Below are positions 16,642 to 24,862 of a DNA stretch of 64,000 nucleotides, in pieces (positions within the stretch are counted from its first letter, which is position 1; each line of letters opens with the position of its first letter). The notes below the pieces were generated by a model, which saw only the letters and a list, made by a program, of their open reading frames with translations, was not told the DNA's origin and ran no database searches. The stretch is from Dyella_A sp050749815 (GTDB lineage: Bacteria > Pseudomonadota > Gammaproteobacteria > Xanthomonadales > Rhodanobacteraceae). The stretch spans positions 1,674,001 through 1,738,000 of the forward strand of contig NZ_CP192735.1 in assembly GCF_050749815.1 (NCBI RefSeq), given 5' to 3'. Both the position numbers and the translations under genes were made by a program.

Positions 16642-18042
16642 ATGCCCATGAGCCCCGATACCTACTCCCTGCCGCTGGCCAACGTGATCGACCTGCTGGT
16701 CGATGCGATCTGCGTGGTGCGAGCCGACGCAACGATCGTCTTCGTCAGTGCCGCCAGCGAGCGCATCTTCGGTTATCGGCCTGAGGAGATGATCGGCCGC
16801 AACATGGCCGATTTCATGCACCCGGAGGATCGCGAGCGCACGCTGGAGCACGCGCGACAGGTGATGAACGACGAGGCCTCCACCTATTTCGAAAATCGCT
16901 ACGTGCGCAAGGACGGCAGCGTGGTCGACCTGATGTGGACCGCCCACTGGTCACCCGAGGATGGCGTGCGTGTGGCCGTGGCGCGCGACATCACCGGGCG
17001 CAAGCGCAGCGAGTCGATGCAGGCGGCGCTGTACGCGATTTCCGAAGCCGCCCACACCACGGCCGACCTGGACGCGCTGTTCCAGCGCGTGCACGAGATC
17101 ATTGCGGGGCTGCTGCCGGCGCGGAACTTCTTCGTGGCGCTCTATGACGCCGAGCACGACGAGCTGAGCTTCCCCTACTTCGTCGACGACCACGATCCGG
17201 CGCCCGCGCCGCGTCCGCTCGACTCGGGCACGCTGAGCGCCGAGGTGGTGCGTAGCGGTCAGCCGCTGCTGCTGCGTTCGGACGACGTCGCCACCGCCAG
17301 CGACAGCGTGCGCGCGATCATGGCGATGCGCCCGATCGGCCATGCGCCGCTGGCGTGGCTGGGCGTTCCGTTGATTGCCCAGCGCGGCGTGATCGGCGTG
17401 CTGGTGGTGCAGAGCTACACCGGTGACGTCACCTACAACGACGACGACACCCAGTTGCTGCAGTTCGTGTCGACCCAGGTCGCCGCGGCCATCGAGCGCA
17501 AGCAGACCGAAGCGCAGCTCAACCACATGGCCCGCTTCGACCATCTCACCGACCTGCCGAATCGCACGCTGTTCCGCGACCGGCTGCAGACTGCGCTGGC
17601 CCGGGCCCGCCGCGACCTGGAACGGGTCGCCCTGCTCTATCTGGACCTGGACCGCTTCAAGGAAATCAACGACCAGCTGGGCCATGCCGCGGGCGACCGC
17701 CTGCTGGGCGAGGCGGCCCAGCGCCTGAGCCGCTGCGTGCGCGAATCGGATACGGTCGGCCGCCTGGGCGGCGACGAATTCGCCGTACTGCTGCCGCGGA
17801 TCAACCAGCCCGACGATGCCCTGGCGGTCGCCGAGAAGATCCGCCGCGAGCTGCATCAACCCTTCGAACTGGACGGCCATACGCTGGTGATCGCCGCAAG
17901 CATCGGCATTGCGCTCTACCCGGACCACGGCGAGAGCGACGACGCCCTGCTCAAGCTGGCCGACGATGCGATGTATGCCGCCAAGCGCCGTGGCGGCAAC
18001 CGTCTGCTGATGAGCTCCACGGCGCCTTCGAACGACGCCTGA
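16642..18042 (+). CDS. PAS-GAF diguanylate cyclase
   Basis: This soluble protein of about 466 residues has a PAS domain (about 10-125; VIDLLVDAICVVRADATIVF), a GAF domain (about 135-290) and a GGDEF domain (about 305-460) with GGDEF at 376-380. RESD upstream of it is a complete I-site for product inhibition. It should make cyclic-di-GMP in response to a cytosolic or redox signal read by PAS and GAF. Two ATGs (16642, 16648) are possible and neither has a strong ribosome-binding site; an upstream in-frame start inside the gap is less likely. Confidence 0.9.
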   Translation: MPMSPDTYSLPLANVIDLLVDAICVVRADATIVFVSAASERIFGYRPEEMIGRNMADFMHPEDRERTLEHARQVMNDEASTYFENRYVRKDGSVVDLMWTAHWSPEDGVRVAVARDITGRKRSESMQAALYAISEAAHTTADLDALFQRVHEIIAGLLPARNFFVALYDAEHDELSFPYFVDDHDPAPAPRPLDSGTLSAEVVRSGQPLLLRSDDVATASDSVRAIMAMRPIGHAPLAWLGVPLIAQRGVIGVLVVQSYTGDVTYNDDDTQLLQFVSTQVAAAIERKQTEAQLNHMARFDHLTDLPNRTLFRDRLQTALARARRDLERVALLYLDLDRFKEINDQLGHAAGDRLLGEAAQRLSRCVRESDTVGRLGGDEFAVLLPRINQPDDALAVAEKIRRELHQPFELDGHTLVIAASIGIALYPDHGESDDALLKLADDAMYAAKRRGGNRLLMSSTAPSNDA

Positions 18043-18148
18043 CGGGCGCCGGCATACCCGCCGGCGCGTTGACGAAGATCAACACCACCGGCCATCGGCC
18101 GCGCGACGCTGACGACCCACCACGTCATCACGTCACGGAGATCCCGTC

Positions 18149-18694
18149 ATGCGCCACCCCAGCTTGCTTGCCGTAGCCGCGGCCATTTCCTTCGCCTGCA
18201 GCCTATCCACGCCCGCCTTTTCCGCCGATCAGCAAGGCCGCCAGGGCGGCGGCGGTGCGGCGCGCGGTGACGTGCAGCGCGATCGACTGCACGACCAGGA
18301 CCGCCTGCAGGACCGCGACACCATCTATGGCTCGCAGCTGATGACCCCGGCCGAGCGCAACACTTATCGCAACAAGATGCGCAGCCTCAAGACCGTGCAG
18401 GAGCGCGAGGCGTTCCGCGCGCAGCATCACCAGGAGATGCAGAAGCGCGCCCAGGAACGCGGCCTGCGCCTGCCCGACAGCCCGCCGGGGCCGGGCGCGC
18501 GCGGTGGCATGGGGCCGGGCGGCATGGGTCCAGGTCCGGCGATGCAGCAGCAGCGCACGCAGACCGAACAGGAAACCCGGCAACGCACGCAGCAGGGCAC
18601 CCCGTCGGCATCCGGCCAGGGCGACCCGACGCGCACGCAGACCGAGCAAGAGCAACGCGAGCGCAGCACCGGCGACCAGAGCGGCGGCAACTGA
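18149..18694 (+). CDS. Exported low-complexity hypothetical protein
   Basis: This 181-residue protein has a Sec signal peptide ending PAFSA (about residue 26). The mature part starts with an Asp/Arg/Gln-rich stretch. A helical segment follows (about 60-110, IYGSQLMTPAERNTYRNKMR to RAQERGLRLP) that I recognise as a conserved proteobacterial periplasmic motif without known function. A Gly/Met/Pro tract and a Gln/Thr-rich C-terminal tail (TQTEQE repeated) end the protein. It comes 43 bp before the diheme peroxidase and may be co-transcribed, so a role in periplasmic redox or metal handling is possible. Confidence 0.75.
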   Translation: MRHPSLLAVAAAISFACSLSTPAFSADQQGRQGGGGAARGDVQRDRLHDQDRLQDRDTIYGSQLMTPAERNTYRNKMRSLKTVQEREAFRAQHHQEMQKRAQERGLRLPDSPPGPGARGGMGPGGMGPGPAMQQQRTQTEQETRQRTQQGTPSASGQGDPTRTQTEQEQRERSTGDQSGGN

Positions 18695-18737
18695 GCGCCC
18701 GCCTCCCATCCGTCCACCTCCATACGGGAGCTGCGCC

Positions 18738-19778
18738 ATGCGACCGATCCACCTCCTGGCATCACTCTCACTCAGCGCACTGGTGGCTGCGCCGGCGTGG
18801 TCGCAGACCGATCTGCAGCAGCGGGCACAGCAGCTGTTCAAGCCAATCCCGGCAACGCCTCCGGCGCTGCCGAGCAATCCGGCAACGCCCGAAAGGGTGG
18901 CGCTGGGCAAGATGCTGTACTTCGACCCGCGCCTGTCCGAGAGCCATGCGATCAGCTGCAACTCCTGCCACATGATCGGCATGGGCGGCGTGGACCTGCA
19001 GGAAACCTCGCTCGGCCATCGCTGGCAGCGCGGCGGGCGCAACGCGCCGACGGTGTACAACGCGGTGTTCGACGTCGCCCAGTTCTGGGACGGTCGGGCC
19101 AAGGACCTCGAACAGCAGGCCGGCGGGCCGCTGGTCAACCCGGTGGAGATGGACACCACCGAGGCGCACGCGGTAGAGCAACTGCGCGCGATCCCGGGTT
19201 ACGTCCAGGCCTTCGCCAAGGCGTTCCCCGGCCGCGGCGAGGCGATCACTTTCGACAACATCCGCCGCGCCATCGCGCTGTTCGAGGCGACGCTGATCAC
19301 ACCCAACGCGCCGTTCGACCGCTACCTCAAGGGCAATGCCGCCGCGCTGGACGCCAACCAGACCGAAGGGCTCGCGCTGTTCGTCGGCAAGGGTTGCGCG
19401 GCGTGCCATGGCGGCATCAACGTGGGCGGCGGCATGTACGCGCCGTTCGGCGTGGTGGAACGCCCCGGCGCGGAGATCCTGCCACCGGATGATCGCGGCC
19501 GGTTCGCGGTGACCAAGACGGTGAGCGATGCCTACGTGTTCCGCGTGCCCTCGCTGCGCAACGTGGCGCTGACGCCGCCGTACTTCCACTCCGGCAAGGT
19601 GTGGGACCTGCGCCAGGCGGTCGCGGTGATGGGCAGCAGCCAGCTCGGCGCGCAGCTGAGCGATGCCGAGATCGATCGCATCACCGACTTCCTCGGCAGC
19701 CTCACCGGCGACCAGCCGCAGGTCACGCTGCCGGTGCTGCCCGCGAGCGTCACCACCACGCCGCGGCCCAAGCCTTGA
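18738..19778 (+). CDS. Diheme cytochrome c peroxidase (CcpA/MauG family)
   Basis: This 346-residue periplasmic protein has a signal peptide ending PAWSQ (about residue 23), then two c-type haem sites, C74NSCH78 and C220AACH224. LGKMLYFDPRLS in front of the first is typical of the family. It reduces hydrogen peroxide with electrons from cytochromes or, in MauG relatives, oxidises protein residues. The start at 18738 gives a clean signal peptide, although the frame is open further upstream. The b-type cytochrome gene starts immediately after it and is a plausible electron donor from the quinone pool. Confidence 0.92.
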   Translation: MRPIHLLASLSLSALVAAPAWSQTDLQQRAQQLFKPIPATPPALPSNPATPERVALGKMLYFDPRLSESHAISCNSCHMIGMGGVDLQETSLGHRWQRGGRNAPTVYNAVFDVAQFWDGRAKDLEQQAGGPLVNPVEMDTTEAHAVEQLRAIPGYVQAFAKAFPGRGEAITFDNIRRAIALFEATLITPNAPFDRYLKGNAAALDANQTEGLALFVGKGCAACHGGINVGGGMYAPFGVVERPGAEILPPDDRGRFAVTKTVSDAYVFRVPSLRNVALTPPYFHSGKVWDLRQAVAVMGSSQLGAQLSDAEIDRITDFLGSLTGDQPQVTLPVLPASVTTTPRPKP

Positions 19779-19795
19779 GCGTCGGCGCGCACATC

Positions 19796-20332
19796 GTGAC
19801 CGCTCCCACGCGCAGCCGTTATTCCATCGCCGTGCGGTTGGCCCACTGGCTGACCGTGCTGGCCATCGTGGCGGCATACCTGCTGGTGGAGCTGAGCGAG
19901 GATGACGATGGGGGCGGCTCGCCCGGACTGGCCATGCAGAGCCACTACCTGGCCGGACTGGCGGTGCTGGCTCTGCTGGTCATCCGCGTCGTAGCCATGG
20001 CGCGCGGCCATCGGCCACCGATCGTGCCGCCGCCGGATCGGCTGAGCACGCTGGCCGCGCGCGTCACGCACCTGGCGCTGTATCTGTTTCTGCTGGTCGA
20101 GCCGATCCTGGGCATCCTGGCAGTGAACTACGCCGGCCAACCGGTCACCCTGCCCTGGTCGGGCACGGCGCTGCCGATGCTGGTGCAGGCCAATCCGGGC
20201 GCGCGGGAAGTGGTGGAGGAGCTGCACGAATCGCTCGGCGAGATCTTCTACTGGGTGATCGGCCTGCACGTGGCGGCGGCGCTGTGGCACCACCTGGTGA
20301 AACGCGACAACACCCTGCGCCGGATGCTCTGA
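19796..20332 (+). CDS. Cytochrome b561-type membrane protein
   Basis: This protein of about 178 residues has four transmembrane helices and haem-ligand histidines in RLAHWLTV, QSHYLAG and the C-terminal GLHVAAALWHHLVKRD. This matches the prokaryotic cytochrome b561 (CybB) family, which moves electrons from quinol to periplasmic acceptors. No ATG fits: the likely starts are GTG at 19796 or TTG at 19775, which would overlap the peroxidase stop. Close spacing shows an operon with the diheme peroxidase. Confidence 0.87.
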   Translation: MTAPTRSRYSIAVRLAHWLTVLAIVAAYLLVELSEDDDGGGSPGLAMQSHYLAGLAVLALLVIRVVAMARGHRPPIVPPPDRLSTLAARVTHLALYLFLLVEPILGILAVNYAGQPVTLPWSGTALPMLVQANPGAREVVEELHESLGEIFYWVIGLHVAAALWHHLVKRDNTLRRML

Positions 20333-20354
20333 ACGTCGCGCTCGCGCCGTGGGC

Positions 20355-20699
20355 TTAGGCCCTGCGCAGAAAGCAGGTCTTGAGCACCAGGCCCTTGATC
20401 TTGTCCGAGCTGCCTTCGATGTGTTCGGCGTCGCCGTCGACCAGGCGGATGTTGCGGATCACCGTGCCCTGCTTGAGCGGGATCGAGGAGCCCTTCACCT
20501 TGAGGTCCTTGATCACCAGCACGGTGTCGCCGTCGCTCAACCGCTGGCCGTTGACGTCACGCACCAGCACGGCGTCCTCGTCCGCCGGGCCCTCGGCATG
20601 CATCGGCCACTCATGGGCGCAGTCCGGACAGATCCAGCTGGCGCCATCGGGGTAGGTGTTTTCCATGCCGCAACGCGGACAGGCGGGAAGATCGGACAT
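20355..20699 (-). CDS. phnA: PhnA family zinc-ribbon protein (YjdM-like)
   Basis: This 114-residue protein has an N-terminal zinc ribbon with C7PRC10 and C24PDC27, then the PhnA domain, where DSxGxxL-type SDGDTVLVIKDLKVKGSS and IKGLVLKTCFLRRA are characteristic. The length equals that of E. coli YjdM. Despite the old name, members have no proven phosphonate role, and no phn genes are near. It is convergent with the cytochrome b561 gene. Confidence 0.93.
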   Translation of the reverse strand: MSDLPACPRCGMENTYPDGASWICPDCAHEWPMHAEGPADEDAVLVRDVNGQRLSDGDTVLVIKDLKVKGSSIPLKQGTVIRNIRLVDGDAEHIEGSSDKIKGLVLKTCFLRRA

Positions 20700-20753
20700 C
20701 GCGGCGACTCGGCCAGTGGGCGCGCAAGTATAAGCGGCTGCCGCACTCAGCCC

Positions 20754-21692
20754 TCAGCCGGCGCTTCGCCCCTCATACGCCTGCAGGTGCACCCAGGCCA
20801 GATCCAGCATCGGCGCCGCCAGCCCGGCCGCATGCGCGCGCTGGCGCATGTCGCCCACGATGTGTGCTCCCTCGATCCGCTGGCCCGATTCCAGGTCGCG
20901 CAGCATCGACGCGGTGACGGTGGAGCCGGCCTGGGTCAGCATGCGCCGCGCGTTGTCCTGCGCCTCGGCGGGTATCGGCTGGCCGGCCGCGGCGGCCACC
21001 GCCACGCACTCGTCGTAGAGCGCGTCGATGAAAGCCCGTCCGCCCTCGGCGGCCACGATGGTGCCGATGCTGGCGCGCATCAGGCAGGTGGCGCCCGCCA
21101 ACGCGGTGAGGAAGGTGAACTTGATCCACAGATCCTGCGCGATATCCGGCGAGTAGCGGCGATCGACACCTACAGCCGCGAACGCCGCGGCAAGTTGCTC
21201 GCAGCGCGCGCTCGGCGCTGTGTCCTCACGCTCGCCGAAGGTGACCGAAGCCGGCTTGCCCAGATGCAGCACTTCGCCGCCCTCGCCCTTCATCGCGCTG
21301 ATGAAGCACAGCCCACCCAGCACCCGCGGCGCGCCGAAGCGCGCGTCCAGCGTGGCGTAGTGGCGCAGACCGTTGAGGATCGGCAGCACGGTGGTGCGCT
21401 CGCCCACCGCCGGGGCGATCGCATCGATCGAGCTGTCCAGGTCGTAGGCCTTGCAACTGAGCAGCACCAGGTCGAACGGTTGGCTGGCGGCCAGCTCGGC
21501 CAGCTCGGCGGCCACCACGTGCGCCACCGGAAACTGCGCGTCGCCAAGCGGACTGCGGATCACCAGGCCGTCGCGGTCCAGCTGCGCCGCACGCGCCTCG
21601 CGCACCAGAAAGGTGACGTCGACGCCCGCCTGGGCCAACCGCCCGCCGAAATAGCCGCCGGTACCGCCGGCGCCGAGAACCAGTATGCGCAT
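20754..21692 (-). CDS. panE: 2-dehydropantoate 2-reductase (ketopantoate reductase)
   Basis: This 312-residue NADPH-dependent enzyme converts ketopantoate to pantoate for coenzyme A synthesis. MRILVLGAGGTGGYFGGRL is the Rossmann nucleotide-binding start. SCKAYDLD holds the conserved Lys of the family, NGLRH follows, and the C-terminal helical domain begins at DLWIKFTFL with the conserved Lys. The frame is open upstream of 21692, but that start gives the exact family N-terminus. Several panE-like paralogues reduce other 2-oxo acids, so the symbol is likely but not certain. Confidence 0.85.
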   Translation of the reverse strand: MRILVLGAGGTGGYFGGRLAQAGVDVTFLVREARAAQLDRDGLVIRSPLGDAQFPVAHVVAAELAELAASQPFDLVLLSCKAYDLDSSIDAIAPAVGERTTVLPILNGLRHYATLDARFGAPRVLGGLCFISAMKGEGGEVLHLGKPASVTFGEREDTAPSARCEQLAAAFAAVGVDRRYSPDIAQDLWIKFTFLTALAGATCLMRASIGTIVAAEGGRAFIDALYDECVAVAAAAGQPIPAEAQDNARRMLTQAGSTVTASMLRDLESGQRIEGAHIVGDMRQRAHAAGLAAPMLDLAWVHLQAYEGRSAG

Positions 21693-21862
21693 CGTCGTTC
21701 GCGCTCCGTTGTGGAAGATGGACAGTCGCCGCGCCGGCTCGACGCGGGGGGAATGCGCAGCATAAACGCTGCCCCGGCTGGAGGGATGGCCACCCTTCAC
21801 GAAAGCGCTACATGCCGATGCGCACCGTCACCGGCTGCCATCCCTCGCCATCGGAGCCGTCC

Positions 21863-23437
21863 ATGTCCACACGCTGGCGCCATCTCGCCCCCGGCCTGCT
21901 CGCCATGCTCGCCCTGAGCGGCTGCGCCACGCTGCGCAAGGACTTCCCCAAGCCGCAGACCACGGCACTGCCGCCGAAGCTGGACACACCCAGCGCCCGC
22001 TACGTGCATCGCGAGGTCGCCAGCCACGACGAGCAATCCGGCTTTCGCCTGCTGACCTTCAGCACCAACGCGCTGATGAGCCGCGTGACGCTGGCCGACC
22101 ATGCCAAGCACACGCTGGATCTGCAGTACTACATCTTCGCCAACGATGCGACCGGCCGCCTGGTGGCGCAGCGCCTGCTGGCGGCGGCCGATCGCGGCGT
22201 GCGCGTGCGCTTGCTGCTGGACGACATCAACATCGACAAGCAGCTCGACATGCTCGACGCGCTGGACTCGCATCCCAACATCGAGGTGCGCCTGTTCAAC
22301 CCGTTCGGCACCCGTGCGCGTTCCGGGTTGGTGAAGGCCACGCAGTTCGTGCTCGACGGCAGCCGCCTGAACCACCGCATGCACAACAAGTCGTTCATCG
22401 CGGACAACACGGTAGCGATCGTGGGCGGGCGCAACATCGGCGACGACTATTTCGACGCCGGCGAAAGCACGCACTTCCGCGACCTGGACCTGATCGCGAT
22501 CGGCCCGGTGGTGCGCCAGGCCTCGCAGGCGTTCGACGAGTACTGGAACTGCGATGCGGCCTATCCGGTGAAGGCGTTCAGCGGCAAGCATCCCGGTCAT
22601 CTGGAACTGGCCACCTTGCGCCAGCAGCTGGCCCACGATGCGCGGCAGTTCGCGCAGAGCGACTACGCCCAGGCCACGCTGGAGCAGCTGCCGCACGGGC
22701 CCTCCGGCGACCGGCCTGGCAAGTGGTTCTGGGGCCACGCCACCCTGGTCGCCGACCAGCCGGCCAAGATCGACGCCGACGGGGACGATCCCAGCCTGCG
22801 CATCGGCCCGGACATCAAGGCGATGCTCGACGGCGCTCAGCACCACGTGCAGATGATCTCGCCGTACTTCATCCCCGGCGACGACGGCACCGCGTTCCTC
22901 ACCGGCCTGGCCAAGCGCGGCGTGCGCGTGCAGGTGCTCACCAACTCGCTGGCTTCCACCGACGAGCCGGCCGTGCATGCCGGCTACTCGCGCTACCGGC
23001 TGCCGCTGCTGCGTGGCGGCGTGCAGCTGTACGAGCTGCGCCCCGCGCCGGGCGCGAAACAGCCGGCCACCGATGCGGGCAAATCCTCCGGGGTGAGCCT
23101 GCACGCCAAGGCGATCGTGGTGGATGCGCACGAGGTGTTCATCGGCTCGATGAACATGGACGAGCGCTCCAAGCTGCTCAACACCGAGATGGGCATCATC
23201 GTCGACAACGCGCCGCTGGCCGAAGCGGTGGAGCGCTACTTCGACGATGCCAGCCGCCCCACCAGCGCCTGGCGCGTGATGCTCGACCCGACCAAGCCGG
23301 CCGCCGATGCCGGGTTGCGCTGGCAGGGAGACGAGGGCGGCCAGCTGGTTACCCACGACAGCGATCCGGACGCCACTGCCGGCCGCAAGGCCGAGGTGGG
23401 ACTGATCAAGCTGCTGCCGGTAGAGAGCCTGCTGTGA
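21863..23437 (+). CDS. Phospholipase D-family lipoprotein (cardiolipin synthase-like)
   Basis: This 524-residue protein has a lipoprotein signal with LSGC (Cys21) and two HKD motifs: H174NK176 to D181, and H414AK416 to D421 followed by GSMNMDERS. Two HKD sites make one active centre for phosphatidyl transfer or hydrolysis. Family members with a lipobox (YmdC/ClsC-like group) act at the envelope. The frame is open upstream, but the start at 21863 gives the signal peptide. The stop overlaps the GTG of the next gene (GTGA), so the DUF5329 protein is coupled to it. Confidence 0.88.
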   Translation: MSTRWRHLAPGLLAMLALSGCATLRKDFPKPQTTALPPKLDTPSARYVHREVASHDEQSGFRLLTFSTNALMSRVTLADHAKHTLDLQYYIFANDATGRLVAQRLLAAADRGVRVRLLLDDINIDKQLDMLDALDSHPNIEVRLFNPFGTRARSGLVKATQFVLDGSRLNHRMHNKSFIADNTVAIVGGRNIGDDYFDAGESTHFRDLDLIAIGPVVRQASQAFDEYWNCDAAYPVKAFSGKHPGHLELATLRQQLAHDARQFAQSDYAQATLEQLPHGPSGDRPGKWFWGHATLVADQPAKIDADGDDPSLRIGPDIKAMLDGAQHHVQMISPYFIPGDDGTAFLTGLAKRGVRVQVLTNSLASTDEPAVHAGYSRYRLPLLRGGVQLYELRPAPGAKQPATDAGKSSGVSLHAKAIVVDAHEVFIGSMNMDERSKLLNTEMGIIVDNAPLAEAVERYFDDASRPTSAWRVMLDPTKPAADAGLRWQGDEGGQLVTHDSDPDATAGRKAEVGLIKLLPVESLL

Positions 23438-23847
23438 GGCGCCTGTTGCGGCTCGCCTGGATGGCGCTGCTGATGTTCGCCACGTTCAACGCCATGGCGC
23501 AGCACGCTCCCGCCATCGAGCAGCGCAAGATCGATTACCTGATCCAGTCGGTCGCCCAGCTGCACGGCGCGCAATTCATCCGCAACGGCAGCAGCTACGA
23601 CGCCAGTGCCGCTGTGCACCATCTTGAGCTCAAGCGACGTTACGCGGGGAGCCGGGTGCACACGGCCGATGACTTCATCCGGCTGTGCGCCACCGGTTCG
23701 TCCATGTCGGGCAAGCCGTACACGATCCGCTTCGCCGACGGCCATGTGGAAACCTCGGCGCACTGGCTGCGCGCCCGGCTCGCCGCCTGGCGCGAGATGC
23801 CGGTCACGCCCGCGTCCGGTTCACCAGCCACAAGTCCGCACCGATAA
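23434..23847 (+). CDS. DUF5329 family exported protein
   Basis: This 137-residue protein has a GTG start overlapping the phospholipase stop by 4 bp. A signal peptide is visible (LLRLAWMALLMFATFNAMAQ), then the DUF5329 domain: IEQRKIDYLIQSVAQL, FIRNGSSYDASAAVHHLELK and ADDFIRLCATGSSMSGKPY. The function is unknown. Coupling to the envelope phospholipase suggests that they work together. The 3' end overlaps the convergent DMT gene by 44 bp. Confidence 0.85.
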   Translation: MRRLLRLAWMALLMFATFNAMAQHAPAIEQRKIDYLIQSVAQLHGAQFIRNGSSYDASAAVHHLELKRRYAGSRVHTADDFIRLCATGSSMSGKPYTIRFADGHVETSAHWLRARLAAWREMPVTPASGSPATSPHR

Positions 23848-24730
23848 GCGCACCGCCGGCCAGTTGCAGCGGCGACAGTGCCGTGTGCAGTACCGCGACC
23901 GACAGCAGCACCGCGAACAGCGGCGCCAGGAACAGCCAGCCGCTGGCGTGGGTGGCGCCGCCGCGACGCAGCGCCACAAACCACAGCCCGAACGATCCGG
24001 TAGATGCCGGCAGCGCCAGCCACGCGAACCACAGCCACTCGCGGGCGCCGATGCCGGGTGGCCAGCGCTCTCCGCCCGCATAGGCCAATGCCAGCAGCAC
24101 CAGTGCGCCGATCAGCATCTGCCAGAAATTGAGCGCCAGGCCGCCGATCGGCAACGCGGCGCGCTTGTTGAGGGTGGTCGCGATCGCCCAGCACACCGCC
24201 GAGGCCAGGCAACACAGCTCGCCGAACAGGGCATCGTGCTGCCCCGTCAGCAACGCGCCAGGCCCGATCGCCAGCGCCACGCCGAGCATGCCCAGCAGCA
24301 GTCCCGCCACGCGCGCCGGCCCCAGCGATTCGTGCAGGAACAGCCGCCCCAGCAAGGCGACCCAGATCGGATTGCTGAAGAGCAGGATCGCCGCCGCGGC
24401 GGCCGGGATGCTGCGCATGCCCACGAACAGCAAACCCATCACCGCCGCCGTCTGCAGCAGCCCGATCAGCGCGACCGTCCACGCCTGCCGCGGCGCCATC
24501 GCCGCAGGCCACAGCTGCGCACGCAGCGGTACGCGCGCCATCGTCAGCAGCGGCAGCGTGGCGAGCGACGCCACCAGGAACCGCCAGCCCACCAGCAGGA
24601 TCGCCGGCACGCCGTGGCCGAGCAGGATCTTGCCGGCGATGAAGCTCGAGCCCATGAGGAAGGTGGCGCCAACGAGCAGCGCGTAGAAGCCGGCATCGGC
24701 GCGCGCAGGGGCAGAACGGGGATGGCTCAT
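23804..24730 (-). CDS. DMT superfamily (EamA) transporter
   Basis: This 308-residue inner-membrane protein has ten predicted helices as two EamA repeats. GATFLMGSSFIAGKILL opens the first. The second begins near GLALNFWQMLIGALVLL and includes LFAVLLSVAVLHTALSPLQL at the end. Members export amino acids or other metabolites. Starts at 24751 or 24730 are possible; the second gives the usual MSHPRS-like short cytosolic tail. The substrate is unknown. Confidence 0.88.
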   Translation of the reverse strand: MSHPRSAPARADAGFYALLVGATFLMGSSFIAGKILLGHGVPAILLVGWRFLVASLATLPLLTMARVPLRAQLWPAAMAPRQAWTVALIGLLQTAAVMGLLFVGMRSIPAAAAAILLFSNPIWVALLGRLFLHESLGPARVAGLLLGMLGVALAIGPGALLTGQHDALFGELCCLASAVCWAIATTLNKRAALPIGGLALNFWQMLIGALVLLALAYAGGERWPPGIGAREWLWFAWLALPASTGSFGLWFVALRRGGATHASGWLFLAPLFAVLLSVAVLHTALSPLQLAGGALIGADLWLVNRTRA

Positions 24731-24813
24731 GGCCGAGCGCGCAGATGGCATGCGTCCACGCTAGCGAGCACGCCGGCCGGCTGTCGACACGGCCTTGGTC
24801 TAAGTACCTTCAA

Positions 24814-24841
24814 GCACGCCCGACCAGCGGGCCGGGCGTGC
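24814..24841 (-). terminator. Stem-loop downstream of the chitinase gene
   Basis: GCACGCCC and GGGCGTGC pair over 8 bp around a 12-base loop, 22 bp beyond the chitinase stop. On the minus strand only a weak TTGAAG tract follows, so it may be a weak or bidirectional terminator between the chitinase and the DMT gene. Confidence 0.45.
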
Positions 24842-24862
24842 GCGGGTGATGCCGTCAGCGGA

